60,755 nt of DNA from positions 31,704 to 92,458 of the forward strand of contig NW_019775659.1 of NCBI RefSeq assembly GCF_001039355.2, written 5' to 3'. Position 1 is the first letter of the stretch, and the number at the start of each line of letters is the position of its first letter. The translations under genes were made by a program, and so were the position numbers. This document shows positions 1 through 12,560 of the stretch, in pieces. The DNA is from Lingula anatina (lineage: Eukaryota > Brachiopoda > Lingulata > Lingulida > Lingulidae). The notes below the pieces were generated by a model, which saw only the letters and a program-made list of their open reading frames with translations, was not told the DNA's origin and searched no databases.

Positions 1-22
1 ACACACACACACACACACACAC
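1..22. repeat. (AC)n microsatellite at the window edge
   Basis: Pure AC dinucleotide run from the first base. The polypyrimidine-like context before position 51 could be the end of an intron continuing off the window. Confidence 0.9.
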
Positions 23-50
23 AAACAGCGAGAGAAAATCGTATATACAG

Positions 51-245
51 TTGCAAAAACAAAGGACGCTTTATTCATGCATATTATTTTTGTTTATAAG
101 CTTCATGCCGGTAAAGATGACCTGGGCCGAGGAGGAAACGCAGCAAGTTTGGCTAATGGTAACGCAGGACCACGGCTTGGATGCTGCGTCATTGGTATCA
201 CAAACGGCCAACGCGTTGCCGTTCCTGCAGCCTAATGAACTTTAA
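51..245 (+). CDS. possible terminal exon of an unidentified gene entering from the left
   Basis: An open frame follows a plausible acceptor (tatatacag) just before position 51 and runs to TAA at 243-245. It has no ATG at its start. The translation has a hydrophobic stretch (ILFLFISF) followed by a run of Glu, which would suit a signal peptide or membrane segment, then an unremarkable 35-residue tail. I do not recognise the family. It may be a chance ORF; the only support is the splice-like start and balanced composition. Confidence 0.22.
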   Translation: MQKQRTLYSCILFLFISFMPVKMTWAEEETQQVWLMVTQDHGLDAASLVSQTANALPFLQPNEL

Positions 246-1248
246 AAATGGGTTGGGTTTGGAAGAAAGAATATATGAACATTCTTAAAAGGTCTCGTTT
301 TGAATAAAGTTCTTTTTGAGAGAATAAAAGTTGCATTTTGTCTTCGTATTGACTTTTGTTAGTTTTAACTAACATAAATGTTTGATATGACGTTTTCCTT
401 GGATAAATTTTAAAAGTGCAATGACAGTTTAACAAAAGATATCAAAGGTTTAACAATGACAGTTTAACAAAAGATATCAAAAGATATCCAAGGAAGAATA
501 CTGCATGCTACAGCTTATATGCAGCACCTTTTTGGACTTAATAATTAGTTCAGTATACGTATCTGCTATATGCTTGGATGTGCCAAATTCAGGACCAGAT
601 ACAACCTTCTGGCTGACGTTCTTCGATTCAAAATTAGGCGAATATCTCTGTCAGTTTCCAAATGAAAAAAAGAAGACAATTTTTGTCATTTCGGGAGACC
701 TAGTAGACTTTCAAATTATAGCCTGAAAGAACACCTTTAATAAAACTTCCCGAGCCCCTTATAAATGACAGTACAAGATTGAAATGAATATTTGGAAATT
801 AAGATTTTCATATTGGTGATAACATATTCGAAAATTGTCCAAAACACCCATCAATGTGCTTCATATATCGTTTTTTTTTTAACTCAACACTTAAATAAAA
901 TAAATTATATATCGGCGTGTATGGAGTTAATGAGCATGGTGATTGGTGGTGCCAGCATTAACACAGTGGATACATGAAACTTTGGTTCCAAGTTTTTAAT
1001 TAATACCGCGATTGATGTAAGGGGGAACAGAGTTATTAGTTGCAACTAAAATATTAGTTCAAATGACAATGCATTGGCCATATAATCGTATTAGTCCATT
1101 TTAATTTGAATATGATCACAGATATTGCTCATCCTTTGCCCTCAAAGAATTCCAGTAAAGACAGAGTATTATTTTTTCAGTTATTTGCAATGGGGGTCTA
1201 ACTGCGCTCCAGGGGAGTGCACATAACGGTCTGTGCTACATTGACCAA
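246..1248. other. intergenic, no gene seen
   Basis: AT-rich sequence with a short imperfect tandem duplication at about 420-480 (a unit containing gacagtttaacaaaagatat). The ORFs here are short, low-complexity and lack splice or family support. Confidence 0.5.
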
Positions 1249-1394
1249 CCCCGTAGCCCACAGTTTCAAAGGGGGTTCTTTTTTTTCTGAAAAAAGGGGA
1301 CCTTAATCATGGATTATTCGTGTACCTAGATCAAATTTTACGTAGAGTGGACCTTCTCCTGGCGAAATATGTGGTTCATGCGAGCTACGGGCAT
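1249..1394. repeat. degenerate copy of the 'cccgtagcc' inverted-repeat element
   Basis: It begins cccgtagccca and ends gagctacgggca, enclosing the ttcaaagggggttct and tctgaaaaaaggggacc blocks seen in better copies at 8441-8616, 51283-51362 and 55985-56093. This is an old, diverged member of the same MITE-like family. Confidence 0.6.
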
Positions 1395-3585
1395 GTTTCC
1401 GTTTTAATTCTTTTCAATTTTGAAACATAAAATACAAATCCATTGCTACAGCACACCGCAGCTGTTCTCAACCACCACACAATGCAGTGCGTCAGTGATG
1501 CTCTGCGAACGACACGACATTCACAGAACAGACGGAAAAGTTTCTAAGGAAATGATTTTTCTTACGTTTAAAGAAAGAAAGGTGTGGCGTAGGGCACAGG
1601 GCAGATATTTTTTAGTTTATTTTCGAAAATGCGGTGAAAGATAATTATATTCCCTTCTCAAAATAAACAGAAGAAATATGGACATATGTTACCAAATCAA
1701 ACTTAAGTTTATTCAGAACCTACTGTGTATACAAGCACAAAATGTTACTATAACATATTTTAAAACGTTTATATAACCCCCAAAAAAGAAGTTATGGTAA
1801 AACGTTCTGTGTTTTCTGTGCTCTGCATTTTAACATTGGGAGTAGATAAAAAAAAACGCATGTTGATTCAATCCAAAAATTTAATGGTCTTATGAAAAAA
1901 GCAATGTCCTCACAAGTCTGGGCAGTATAAAGTCTGTGCCTTATTTAATTCTACACCTAGCACATTGGTAGGAAGCGCATGGTTGGATAATCATCAATTT
2001 ATACAATAAAAAACTGTCTTTAAAAATTCCCCTTGACCCACAACGAGGAGCACTAGCTGAATCATAGTTCTTATTCGTACCAGCTGGCACCGTTCGCCTT
2101 CTAAAATACCAAAAATGTCGGGTCCCTTCAGCGGACCCCATACCCCACACCAAGGGAGGAGAGAGGGGGAGGGTACGCTTCGCATCCGAAGACCCCCCTT
2201 CAAATAATCCTGGATCCGCCCCCGATTTTTAGAAAAATTAATTGTAGCGGGGTTTTATTCAGATTAGCTTCACGTGTGTGTGCGTATATTTTATATTCAA
2301 TCTCGTATGCGTGAGACTTCATTTGTCGTTTAGTTTTCAAGTTTAATTAAATTTTTTTCTGACTTTTCTTTTTCATTATTCTTTTCTTGTTCTAATTCTT
2401 AAAAGTGAACATTTTGAATTTTGGTGAAGGCTTTGTGCAACAAGAAGTAATGGCAAAGAAGTAATGTGCAAAATTTTCTTGGGGTGTACTGCGCATGCTC
2501 TTAAAGTACTGGAAAAAGATCCAATTTTAGACTGGATATATATAAACCTGGGTGAATAAAATATTGGAAATACGCTACAAGAGTAAAAAGAAGGAATTAA
2601 GTGTAAAATATGTTTATTGGAAAAAAAACATCACATTAATAAAGCTCACATTAAATGGTATTTTTATAATTTTAACAAGAAAGGCAATAAAGTTATATAA
2701 TTTATTGTCATTCAGTGTTGTAATGCTGCATAAGCGTATTGTTTTTAATTATCATTTCTTATACAGGGTAAACCCAGTCAGTCGTCAAATATTGGGATGG
2801 ACTTCCTTGGAACCTCTGGAAAGCACAGTGTTTACATAGAATTTAATAATACCCGATAAATTTATTCTATACAGTGTTTAGATTGTATTTTTGTAGTATA
2901 TTGGATTTTGAAATATTTACTGCCCCTTCATGTACCGTTTCAATTTCAAACAATATCATTTAAACAATGGGTCGTGTCAATTCTGTACGCTTTGTACACA
3001 AGAAAACTAAAAAACTAGTAAGGTGGAATGTTTTTAAACAACTGATAAGAGAAAAGTTGACTAAGTATAACTTCATGACTGGGCAAATAAAATTCATAAT
3101 TAGATTGCAAGAAAAAATCTGAACCCCGGTTCTTAGATATTTAGAAACTATTTTCTCAAGTTCGAAAATTTTACGTTTTCAATCAAAGAATGGTCCAATG
3201 ATCATGCAATCAGGTTAAAATAGCAAAACACTGTTCCCTTTGGTATATGCTATATTTCTCTGCCCCGAGATCTAAACAAACAAGATTGCAAGTAGACATA
3301 GTTGGGGCCTGTGCTCAGATAAGAGAGCAGTTATCTTTTACTCCTGAAGGTGTTAAGCAGTACAAAGCAGTTAGTTATATTTAAGAGCACAGAAAAGGTG
3401 AATATGCAGCTGACGTCATGCAGCAAACCCACTAAGAGGTCCTCGGATTTAGTAGGACAAGTAGATTATGATGAGGGGTGGTGCTTATCTACCATGATAT
3501 TAACCTGCAATGATGAATATAAACATAAGATAAAAATACATGAATGAATAGTATAGATTCTAAAATTTGCCTTTTTGAAGACTAA
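1395..3585. other. intergenic, no gene seen
   Basis: AT-rich sequence. At 2080-2225 there is a C/G-rich patch (ggtccc...gggtccgc) on which two overlapping ORFs lie; it reads like repeat debris rather than an exon. No protein family recognised. Confidence 0.45.
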
Positions 3586-4024
3586 GACCCCATTTCCATA
3601 GATTTTAGATCGATCTATCCCTGTGGGGAGTGTCACTAGATTACTGTCAGCTTAGCCGGCTTAAGCGTCTGTCCCGCCTACTAAAAGCTGTAAAAGGGTA
3701 ATTAACTATGGTGCGCGCTCGGCTGACTGCAACTTACAGTGAACCCCCGGGGAGTTAGGTCGATCTAAATCTTAATCTCTGGATCGATCTAAATCTCTAT
3801 GAATACACTCTAAGACCCCATTCCCAGAGATTAGATCGATCCAACTAGATCGACCTAACTCCCTGGGGGTTCACGCTAAATAGCTGTCAGTCGAGCGGGC
3901 ACGAAAGTTAATTATCCCCTTACAGCTTGAAGTAGGCGGGACGGACATTTAGGCCGGATTATCTGACAGTAATCTAGTGAGACTCCCCACGGGGATAGAT
4001 CGATCTAAAATCTATGAGACTGCG
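3586..4024. repeat. two 'agatcgatct' MITE-like elements in inverted tandem
   Basis: Two ~220-bp copies of one element abut at about 3812. Each is bounded by an AGATCGATCTA-type terminal motif and contains the landmarks actccccac/gtgggga, tactgtcag, cccgcctact and gttcacgcta. The second copy is the reverse complement of the first. Other copies lie at 4394-4617, 38850-38933 (part) and 42538-42995 (another pair). No coding capacity is visible. Confidence 0.75.
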
Positions 4025-4393
4025 CCCTTAGAAGGACAGCATAATACATTTTTTATAATTTCTCAATTTCTGTTTAGATAGTCTATCCTTAGTTCAAGAA
4101 AGGTATATTACATACACCCTTGATGAATTTACTACCCCTGCTCAGAAATTGCACATTTACTCGAAGAGAAAATACACATAATGCACATTATCATCTCTTG
4201 GCTAACAACGCTAAATCAAGAAAAAAAGTGACTGTTAATTATTTTTCACCCTTATATAGTCAAATGTTCAGTGCTTTTTAGAAACGCATGAAAATGACTT
4301 GTTCCTACGACTAAAAGTGTTTTTAAACAAACGTTCGGAACTATTAGGTAGTCAGACTTAAGATTATGTGAGCATTCAAAACAGCGGACTTAG

Positions 4394-4617
4394 GGTGCTT
4401 TCCCAGAGATTTAGATCGATCTAAAGATTAAGTTTTAGATCGACCTAACTCCCTGGGGGTTCACGCTAAATTGCAGTCAGCCGAGCGGACACCATAGTTA
4501 ATTACCCCCTTACAGCTTTTAGTAGGCGGGACAGACGCTTAAGCCGGCCAAGCTGACAGTAATCTAGTGAGACTCCCCACAGGGATAGATCGATCTAAAA
4601 ATCTGTGGAAATGGGGT
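4394..4617. repeat. single 'agatcgatct' MITE-like element
   Basis: It runs from ttcccagagatttagatcg to agatcgatctaaaaatctg and carries the same internal landmarks as the pair at 3586-4024 (ctccctgggggttcacgct, taggcgggacag, gactccccac). Confidence 0.75.
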
Positions 4618-5066
4618 GTTACAGATCCACAGATCAAATATGACCGGCCCACTTGAATGCTTGTTGCATATTCACCGCGGGAAATCTATTCAGTGTTTTA
4701 GTGGGTCGTCACAATAGATCCCAGAATCTGTTAGTCCGCTTTTCTGAATGCGCTCTATGTCTTGACATAAATGGCACCTGACCTGGTCATCACTGACTTG
4801 GTCAACACTGTTGACTGTGTTCTTCTCATCAGCTGCAGTAGCGAAAAAATAATATCTTTTTACTTAGTTAATTTGATAAAAAGAAACTTTTACTTTGCAT
4901 TGATTGTTCAAAGTAAAAAGAAAGAAAGAAAGAAAAAAGAAAGAAATGTTCTTTCTTATTTGTCTATTAATATACGCGAGAACACATTCTTTAATGCACA
5001 TTAACCAATAAGGGTCCTTAATGTTGGATGAACGTTGCACAGGTAAACTACGTGTGTGTCAACCTT

Positions 5067-8000
5067 TTATGGTTTGCTCTTATTGTGTCTCACAGTGTGA
5101 ACCTTCTTAACGATCTTATCTTTAGTCAGTTGTGTACAGGCTCTGGGGTTGCATATTATCTCACCATTAGTCCCTTGCTGTACTTGGGTGGGATCTTCTT
5201 TCTCTGTATGTTTTTGTGGCTCCACAACAAACTTCTTACGTGCACGTAGAACAAAGTGTTCCAATGGCCATGCAATTAAAAGTACAACTATAGCAGAGAT
5301 GGCAAAACTTCGGAACATGATAACTCCGCCATATTTGTTGTAGATCTGCCCAGCTGTCAAAGAACCAATGCCAAAACCTGAAAGAATAGTGTAAAGCTAG
5401 TAAAATTGTGAACTGTAACAAAGTACCTACACCGAAAAAGTGTAGACAACAACTAATGGAGCAAAAAGTGAACAATGGGGATCCAGGGTAAGAAGAGGAG
5501 GAGGGGTTCTCCTCCCTTCCACCAAACGGGAGTTCCCTCCTTTCACTAAGAGTTAAGCATTGAAACCTGGCATTCATATCAAAACGGGATCAAAACGGGA
5601 ACGGGAACAAAGTTTTATTACTGAGTTATTTCATGATTTTAATTATGATATCTATAATATTGGCAACATTGCCTAAAAAGAATGCTTACCCAAACTCCAA
5701 TGCAATCCTCCCACCAGACCTTGCAAGGTAGCAGACATTCCTGGAGGTGCAATGATATCTGTATACTCCGTAGCAGCAGCAAATAACAAACCATAAGTAA
5801 TAGCATGGGTGGGCTCTATCAGAAACACGTACCATGGATTGGTCAGAAATGAATACGCTCCAAACCGAAGAGCATATACCCCAAGGGTAATGAACAGTAT
5901 TGGCCTATGCCCAATTTTGTTGATAATCCATCCAGAAAAATACAGCATTGGGCTTTCAGATACACACTCGACAACCAAGGTCAACCCCATGAGTACCTTG
6001 GGGCTACATAGCTCCCCAAGGTACCAAAAGAGAAACGTCTGCAAAACACCCATGAACACACCAAAGATGAATATGATTATCAGAAAAATACAGATCTCTG
6101 CATCTTTGAACAGCAGTGACAGATTCTTCATCATCCGAGCACATTGGATATCCTTGGGGATGTCTATGAAATAACCAGACACAGCTGAAACTATTGACAG
6201 AGACCCAGATAGGATGAATGCTGCATAAAAGTTTGACACCGACTTCTGCTGAGTAAAAGAGTCCATAAATAAGCCAGAAATTACCGCAAATAATGCATAA
6301 CCAAGGGTACCAAATACCCTTGTACGACCCCAACTTGTTCTGTGCTTTTCTGTTAATATGCTCAAGGACATGGCATCTGCTAAAGGGAGGGTCACCGACT
6401 GAAATATCTGAGAAAGAAGATACAGAAGGAAGAAAAGCCCAAATGTTAAACCTCTGTTGTTTACGTTTTGTCTCTCCTGGGATGTGTTTTCCTTGCAGGC
6501 CAGATTACACTCCATAGCCAATGGATGCTTTACCTGAATTCTGTCAAATTCGGAGCTATTTACTTCAAATGAGTCAACTAGATATTGATGGCATTTCTTT
6601 GCAGGTGTTGCAAGTGTGCTTTGAGTGTCATTCTCACCAATTAGATGAAGTGACACGTTTTGCATTTGCAGCCTGTCAAAATTCTCATAATCTTGGCAAT
6701 ATGCAGTTCTTTGAATACAAAGTTTTATGGTTCCAGTATCATTATCCTTTTTTTCACAAGATAAGGAACAGATATTTACCAAGTGCAGATAATTATCATC
6801 TTCATTAGATTGTAGGCAATAACCCTCTTCAATATGTGTCTCGTAATTTGATTTGTACCATTGGCATTTACTGACAGTAACATTGCTGTTGTTTGCAAGT
6901 AAATACACCCTGACTGGTCCCTTCACCGCTGGAACATGCGGCACCAAAAGACACATTGAGCTAAAAACTGCACAAAATACTGAAACCAATATCAATAAAA
7001 GCTTGTGTTTTTGGAATTTATCTGCCAGCATACACCACAATGGTTTGACGAAGAAAGTGATGAAAGGCATCGATCCATATATAATGGCAGATTCCGATGC
7101 ATTGAGGCCTATATGCTGCATGTACAGTGGCAAGTAAGGCATCAGTGATGCCAGTGCTGAAAACAAAATCAGTATGCTTATCTCAAAAGAAATGTTTTTC
7201 AATCAAATGCACTCCAAAACTGGCATTCAATATGTACAATCCAAAATAGAAATTACAGAAAAAAACAAAAGTATAGTCAATATATTAAAAACAACGAATT
7301 GTGAACGTTCTAGTCATCTTATTGTTTTGAATCCTGCTAGTAATAATTATATCGTTATTTTGATTATTAATTTCAATTCTTAAGTCCATAAAATGTTCAG
7401 CAGAATTAAGAAGAAAAGACGTATTATAGCAATACCACAGAGAAATATATCTGAAAAAAAAAATTAATGATTGAAAAGGAATATTGTTTAAAAAGGGTAA
7501 TCTTTACTTCTTTTTATATCTGGGATACTCACGTTTCCTGAAATTTATGGTTGATACCGTAGGTGGGTTCTTACGCTCATTTGGTGCTGCTGTTTTGAAA
7601 GAAAGTTACCAGGTATGTAATCGCATGAATGACGAGTCTCAAGCCCCCACCCCCCACCCCTTTTACAGAAAGCTGCGACCCTCGTGTCTTTCTTGTCCAA
7701 CCGAAAATATATTTAGGACGCTCAATGGTCGCCACGACCAGCAAATCACGTCCCCGTAAAAATGTTTCTGCGAGCCCTGTGCCTCATTTGAGTGACCGAA
7801 TCCAGTATTTTTTTTCTTTTTTTGTAGAACTACGAGTGATCTCCGCGTCCACTGAACAATTTCCCTGCCTCCACAGTGCGTAAACTGAGCAACCTACGTC
7901 GTCTAATTATAGACAACTCTCAGCTAAGTTTGACCCCCCGTCGGGCCACCTCTTTGCTTTCTCTGTACCGTCATCCCCTACCAATGGCGATCAGTGGCGA

Positions 8001-8326
8001 CAATTCAACCATGCTTCGGCCTCAATGAAATTTATGAGCGTTGTTAGGACGATCTAAGGTGGCTGCTGGGCATCTTGAAGTGTTTGCGTATATTATGACT
8101 GTTTTTATCATTTTACTCATCCGTTCGTGTGCCCCAAGAATGATAGGTGATGGTTCAACTTCAGGCTACCTACTGGTATAAAATATGCTTTAACATAATT
8201 CTATGTACCATCTCTCCAGGGTTTGTCCAAATTGAAATATAAAAACTTACCAGCCAAGGAAAGAAAGTAGTATGCCTTGCATGGTAAAAGTGCTGTGTTG
8301 ATCACCAAAGACCCACACTTCATCAT
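5067..8326 (-). CDS. mfsd6: MFSD6-like major facilitator superfamily transporter, complete, 3 exons
   Basis: A multi-pass membrane carrier of the MFS; MFSD6 relatives are plasma-membrane proteins of unsettled substrate. Coding exons on the minus strand are 8326-8251, 7156-5690 and 5377-5067 (stop TAG/TAA class at 5067-5069). Introns are GT-AG in phases 1 and 1, and the spliced frame gives 617 aa. Exon 1 carries the family start (INTALLPCKAYYF) and runs into the LMPYLPLYMQHIGLNASES block of the first helix-loop. Exon 2 holds most helices plus a long Cys- and N-glycosylation-rich outer loop (about residues 130-240), typical of MFSD6. Exon 3 opens with GFGIGSLTAGQIYNKYGG, the conserved last-helix region, and ends in a charged tail. 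I chose the upstream ATG of a tandem ATG-ATG. It is somewhat shorter than the vertebrate protein, and no lesions are visible. Confidence 0.88.
7203..8250. other. intron 1 of the MFSD6-like gene
   Basis: Non-coding DNA between donor 8250/8251 and acceptor 7157/7158 (minus strand). It holds no recognisable gene; ORFs at 7484-7883 on the plus strand are low-complexity and antisense to the intron. Confidence 0.7.
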
Positions 8327-8440
8327 AAATTACTGAAAGAAAACGAAATAAAGAGACGCATGTACTTTACATGGACAAATTGCACTTTACATGTCTCTAT
8401 TTATACACATAATACACATAATACAGGGGCACTGTAATGT

Positions 8441-8616
8441 GCAGGCCCGTAGCCAGGGGGGGGGCTTCGGGGGGGGGGTTCGAAAGAACCGCCCCTTTTG
8501 CTGGGAAAAGGTCCACTCTCGGTAAAAATTGAACTAGGTATATAATGTTTTTATGGGAAAAGGTCCACTTTTTCAGAAAAAGAACCCCCCTTTTGAAATT
8601 GCTGGCTACGGGCCTG
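8441..8616. repeat. 'gcaggcccgtagccag' inverted-repeat element (MITE-like)
   Basis: The ends gcaggcccgtagccag and ctggctacgggcctg are inverted repeats about 15 bp long. Inside are poly-G tracts and two copies of ggaaaaggtccact. It lies just 5' of the MFSD6-like start codon. Confidence 0.85.
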
Positions 8617-9660
8617 ATGTGCATACACTAAAGTAAAATAAAATAAACGTTTTTGAACACACTGCACTAGCTTTAAGTCCGTTTTAAGCAAAAAAACATG
8701 ACTGAATCGTACATTATAATTACAAAGTGTTACGTTTACGGTCGTTCACCTTTGTATGGGTTCCAGTCATAAGTTATTGGAAGCAGTTAAAAAAGACTAC
8801 ACTACCGTTTAACACTTTGACATATTGCGAACAAGAACGGTGAATTTTTTCACAATGCTGTAACTTATTATTACATATTTAAAAGTATCCAAATCTCACT
8901 ATCATTAACAATTTTTCATTTGTGATCAGTTTGTTTCAAAACCTATTACAGAGGTGTAGTTAATAAATTATATGTTAATATTTGAGTGTGTTTAATAACT
9001 TGTTTCTCAAACCCCCTCCGACCTTAAAAGGCTTAAAATAAAAAATCAAATTTTTACACACAATGCATTAAAATTAATGAGAGGAAAAGAGATTAAACTG
9101 GCGAGACCGTTATATTGTGACGGGGTCGTGGCCGAGTGCCTTAGAAAAGCTGACTTACTTCTGTATACATGTAGCTTCAAGTCACACACTTGCTTCAAGA
9201 CGTAAGAGCTCAGACAACGGGTTATGTCACGGAGCCCCTTTATATACAGGCTCATCTCCTCTTTTTTAATCAGGGTAAATAACACAATTGTGTCACCAAT
9301 AAGTCACTTATTCGAAGAGATTACCCGGCGTCACATCAACTGATACAAAGTGGCACACCGAAAAGTACTTTACCCAAATTGACAACTATATGTAGAATTG
9401 CAAACTAATTTCGACTAAAGCATGCTACTTACTTCGTTACACTACATAACATTTTATTTGAATTACAAGACAAATAAAACGGTTCAATAGGTAACGTCAC
9501 ACTGCCTTGACGTTTTATTAATATGGTTACTTGTGTTAAATTTGAAGTCTTTATTATTGTCTAAACTAATGACCACAAGACATTATTCTGAAACAATATC
9601 TCCTTTATCTTTATTCCTCTTACCTTGGTTGAAAAACAAGTAATTAAAAAGTCTGTGCAA
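8617..9660. other. intergenic, with a possible tRNA-related SINE remnant at 9119-9190
   Basis: Mostly unique AT-rich sequence. At 9119-9190 the string tcgtggccgagtgcctta resembles a tRNA A-box region, and agcttcaagtca about 40 bp later loosely resembles a B-box. No clover-leaf closes, so at most this is a tRNA-derived repeat relic. Confidence 0.3.
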
Positions 9661-9890
9661 TTAGGCTCCGTTCACATGAAAAGTCTATTTTCTAAAAATC
9701 TATTTTCTATTCGCGGTATCTTGTGATCACGGTCAATGCCCTGAATACCCCGCGGCGTAATTACTGGCAGCGCGAGCCAGTTACTTCCAAAGCTGTAATT
9801 AATTCTCGGCTGCGCTCGGAGTGATCACAAGATACCGCGAATAGAAAATAGATTTTTAGAAAATAGATTTTTCATGTGAACGGAGTCTAA
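9661..9890. repeat. 'ggctccgttcacatg' long-TIR element, copy 1
   Basis: A near-palindromic ~230-bp element. Its left arm reads ttaggctccgttcacatg, then tctattttctaaaaatc and attcgcggtatcttgtgat; the right arm repeats this inverted, ending catgtgaacggagtctaa. Arms are about 70 bp with a GC-rich centre (ccgcggcgtaatta). Other copies are at 39536-39764, 49149-49352 and 53113-53333. Non-autonomous, no ORF. Confidence 0.88.
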
Positions 9891-11145
9891 GACTCATCCC
9901 AACAAACACAGAACGTTTCAACGTTTTTGCAACTATTATTTTCAAGCCTTACAAGACCTAGAAATATGAGATGAATGTGATTATGATAGGATTAATAATA
10001 TAATGAGCGGTCCGATGACACCGTTTTAATGAATTGAGAAAAAGGGGGATTTGCAAAAGAACACCAGTGAAGAATATCTGACTATTTTGATATTCCTTCT
10101 TTGATTTTTCTTTGTTTGCAAAAATCACCATTTGAGTCCTATTCTGTGTGTTATGAAAAATCATATATCCGTGCTTCCAAGACAAAGGCAGGAATTTTGA
10201 GATAAAATATTGGACAGCGTTCAAAGTTTTTCCTTAAAACGCTTGTTTTCCAAAATTTATGTTTTCTAAAATTGGAACATGATTTCACTCCCATGGGTTT
10301 TACTGCAGCTGAGTTGAAGCTTAATTTCCTGTCGATCTATGAAGGACCTTCACTGGTCTGCCAAAAGAAGGCATTGTCCTACAGACTATTAAACGGACTT
10401 CCTCCAAAAGTGTGGCTAATCATATTGTGTTATTTTCTATTTTGAAACCGATTTGCGCACTTAATGCTGCGACCTAGTCCTACTCTACGAGATATTAACG
10501 GATATGTGTCTGGTTAAATAGATGGCTAATCTCTGCACTGTGTAGGGAGGCCGCGCCCTAGATTAAGCCCCCCTTTAGTCAGGCTAACCCTTACCATTAT
10601 AACTAAATAAGGGGCGGACTGTCTGTTACACGGACCTTCAGTTTCGTTACACCGGTACTACGCAACACATATGGAGAAAAAAATGCTGTAGAGCCGCATT
10701 TTGCAACCAAACGCATTTTGCTTTCTGTGACCAGTGACCTGTATAGAGAGATTTCTAGTTCCCAGCTTTGATTATCCAATGTGCGCAAGCCATAAATGTA
10801 CGTCCCTTCTTTTCATGTCTGCTGGAGCGTAGGAGCATATGATAATGCGGAAAGGTGTAACAGTGTAGAAAGTGTCATGTAAAAAGCTTGCGACCCACAT
10901 ATCAAATGTAAGAAGACACGCTGTTCATGTAGATAGAACAGATACACGTAGAAGTGATATTATTACTAGTGTCAACCCAATGCAGTCTACATGCAGTAGA
11001 ATGTCGTCAGTGAGAGTAGCCTATATTGCAAACCAGAGACGCTGAGATGGACAATTGATTCAGTGATTTCAAGCATTACAGTAGATACAAGCTTAAGGTA
11101 AGTCTTTCTTCTTTCTTGCCTTATATGGTTTTCGCGGGCCCGTGC

Positions 11146-11183
<38 letters not shown>

Positions 11184-11638
11184 CTTTTTCGCCTTTGACA
11201 CATAATCAACCTTCCTACATGAACCAGTATAACCAAACATCTTAGCTACACTTAACACCCTTGTTTGGTGGGTCCTAGACTGCGTTCTCAAACCTTATCG
11301 TTCTGACAGGATCGATCTATCTCAGCGTTGATTCTCGCTACTTAAGGCGCAGTGAATGTACTCCGCTTAGTTGTCTAGCACTCCTCCTCGCAAAGCAACA
11401 TGAATAACATCATGGACTGGACCTCAACGTTTTACCGACTTTACCCACGTACTTTAAGTTACGAGGGGGTGTGCCAGACATTTAAGCTGGTTAAACTGAA
11501 TGCAATTTAGCGAGATTCCCAGAGGAGTTAGATCGATCCAGCTGGTACGATATGGTTATGGGAACGGTCCCTAGAATACACGTGATTATAGCTCCCAGAC
11601 TGCAAAGTACAGATATTAGTATAACAGATCATATTTGA
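9891..11638. other. intergenic, no gene seen
   Basis: Includes a (CT)n microsatellite at about 11149-11180 and a weak 'agatcgatcc' element trace near 11525-11545. ORFs here have no splice context or recognisable domain. Confidence 0.45.
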
Positions 11639-11708
11639 CGATGATACGGAGCTTTGTTAGTATCATATTAACTTTTTTCTATTTTCATTTAAGTTTTATT
11701 TTATGGAA

Positions 11709-11860
11709 TTTTCACCGCGGTGAAAATTATTTCTACCGCGGTGAAAATAATTTTCACCACGGTGAAAATAATTTACACCGCGGTGGGAATTAATTTTCAC
11801 CACGGTGGAAAATAATTTTCACCGCGGTGGAAAATAATTTTCACCGCGGTGGTAATTCCT
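11709..11860. repeat. tandem 'caccgcggtg' palindromic repeats, left arm
   Basis: About seven units of roughly 24 bp, each holding the palindrome CACCGCGGTG (or CACCACGGTG) separated by aaaataatttt-like linkers. Confidence 0.9.
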
Positions 11861-12437
11861 GGCCATCTCGGCCCGGGTGATGAATAGGTAATGAGAACCT
11901 TACATTTGCCAGATTCCGTCGGTGCATGCTATTGTTACATACACACAAGGTTGGTGGATCTGTTCGTGGGGCCACTGCCGTTAACTTAAGTTTCCCATCT
12001 ATATTTACCACCTATATAATTAAAGTCCCGCTTGCAGTTTTATGCAAAGGGAATCCCATTGTTATTACTAAATACTTAACGTTATTTTTGGACAATGTAT
12101 TTTTAAATATTTTTTGTGATGTGTCTCTTAGATCTTATCTTAATAGATGTAATATCGGTTTCTTCGGAAAGGTTTCTTTCTACCAATTTTCCCAATAATA
12201 CGCAAGTTATTATAAAGGGAAAAGCCACGTACAACATTGCAGCATTTCGCTGATTTTAATCTATTCGAATACTGCCCGCTTCCTCCAGATTCCTGGGATG
12301 ATTGGCACATAGACGGTTAAACCGCGTGCATGTGCATGTGCTTGTCTTTATCAACGTTCTTTCCAGACATCTGGTAAATGTTGGATTCGTATAACCTACC
12401 TGTATGCATTACCCGGGCCGAGATGGCCAGGAATTAC

Positions 12438-12560
12438 CACCGCGGTGAAAATTATTTTCCACCCCGGTGTAAATTATTTTCCACCGCGGTGTAAATTATT
12501 TTTCACCACGGTGAAAATAATTTTCACCGCGGTAGAAATAATTTTACCGCGGTGAAAATT
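12438..12560. repeat. tandem 'caccgcggtg' palindromic repeats, right arm
   Basis: About five or six units of the same ~24-bp repeat in inverted orientation to the left arm. Confidence 0.9.

Noticed and set aside
3586-4617. CRISPR-like or tandem satellite array
   Set aside because: Units are inverted, ~220 bp and non-uniformly spaced; they are MITE-like elements in eukaryotic DNA.
5809-7137. Several plus-strand ORFs of 74-121 aa
   Set aside because: Antisense to the large MFSD6-like exon, with no splice or domain support.
9119-9190. tRNA gene candidate
   Set aside because: The A-box-like string is good but no acceptor stem or standard B-box closes; at most a SINE relic.
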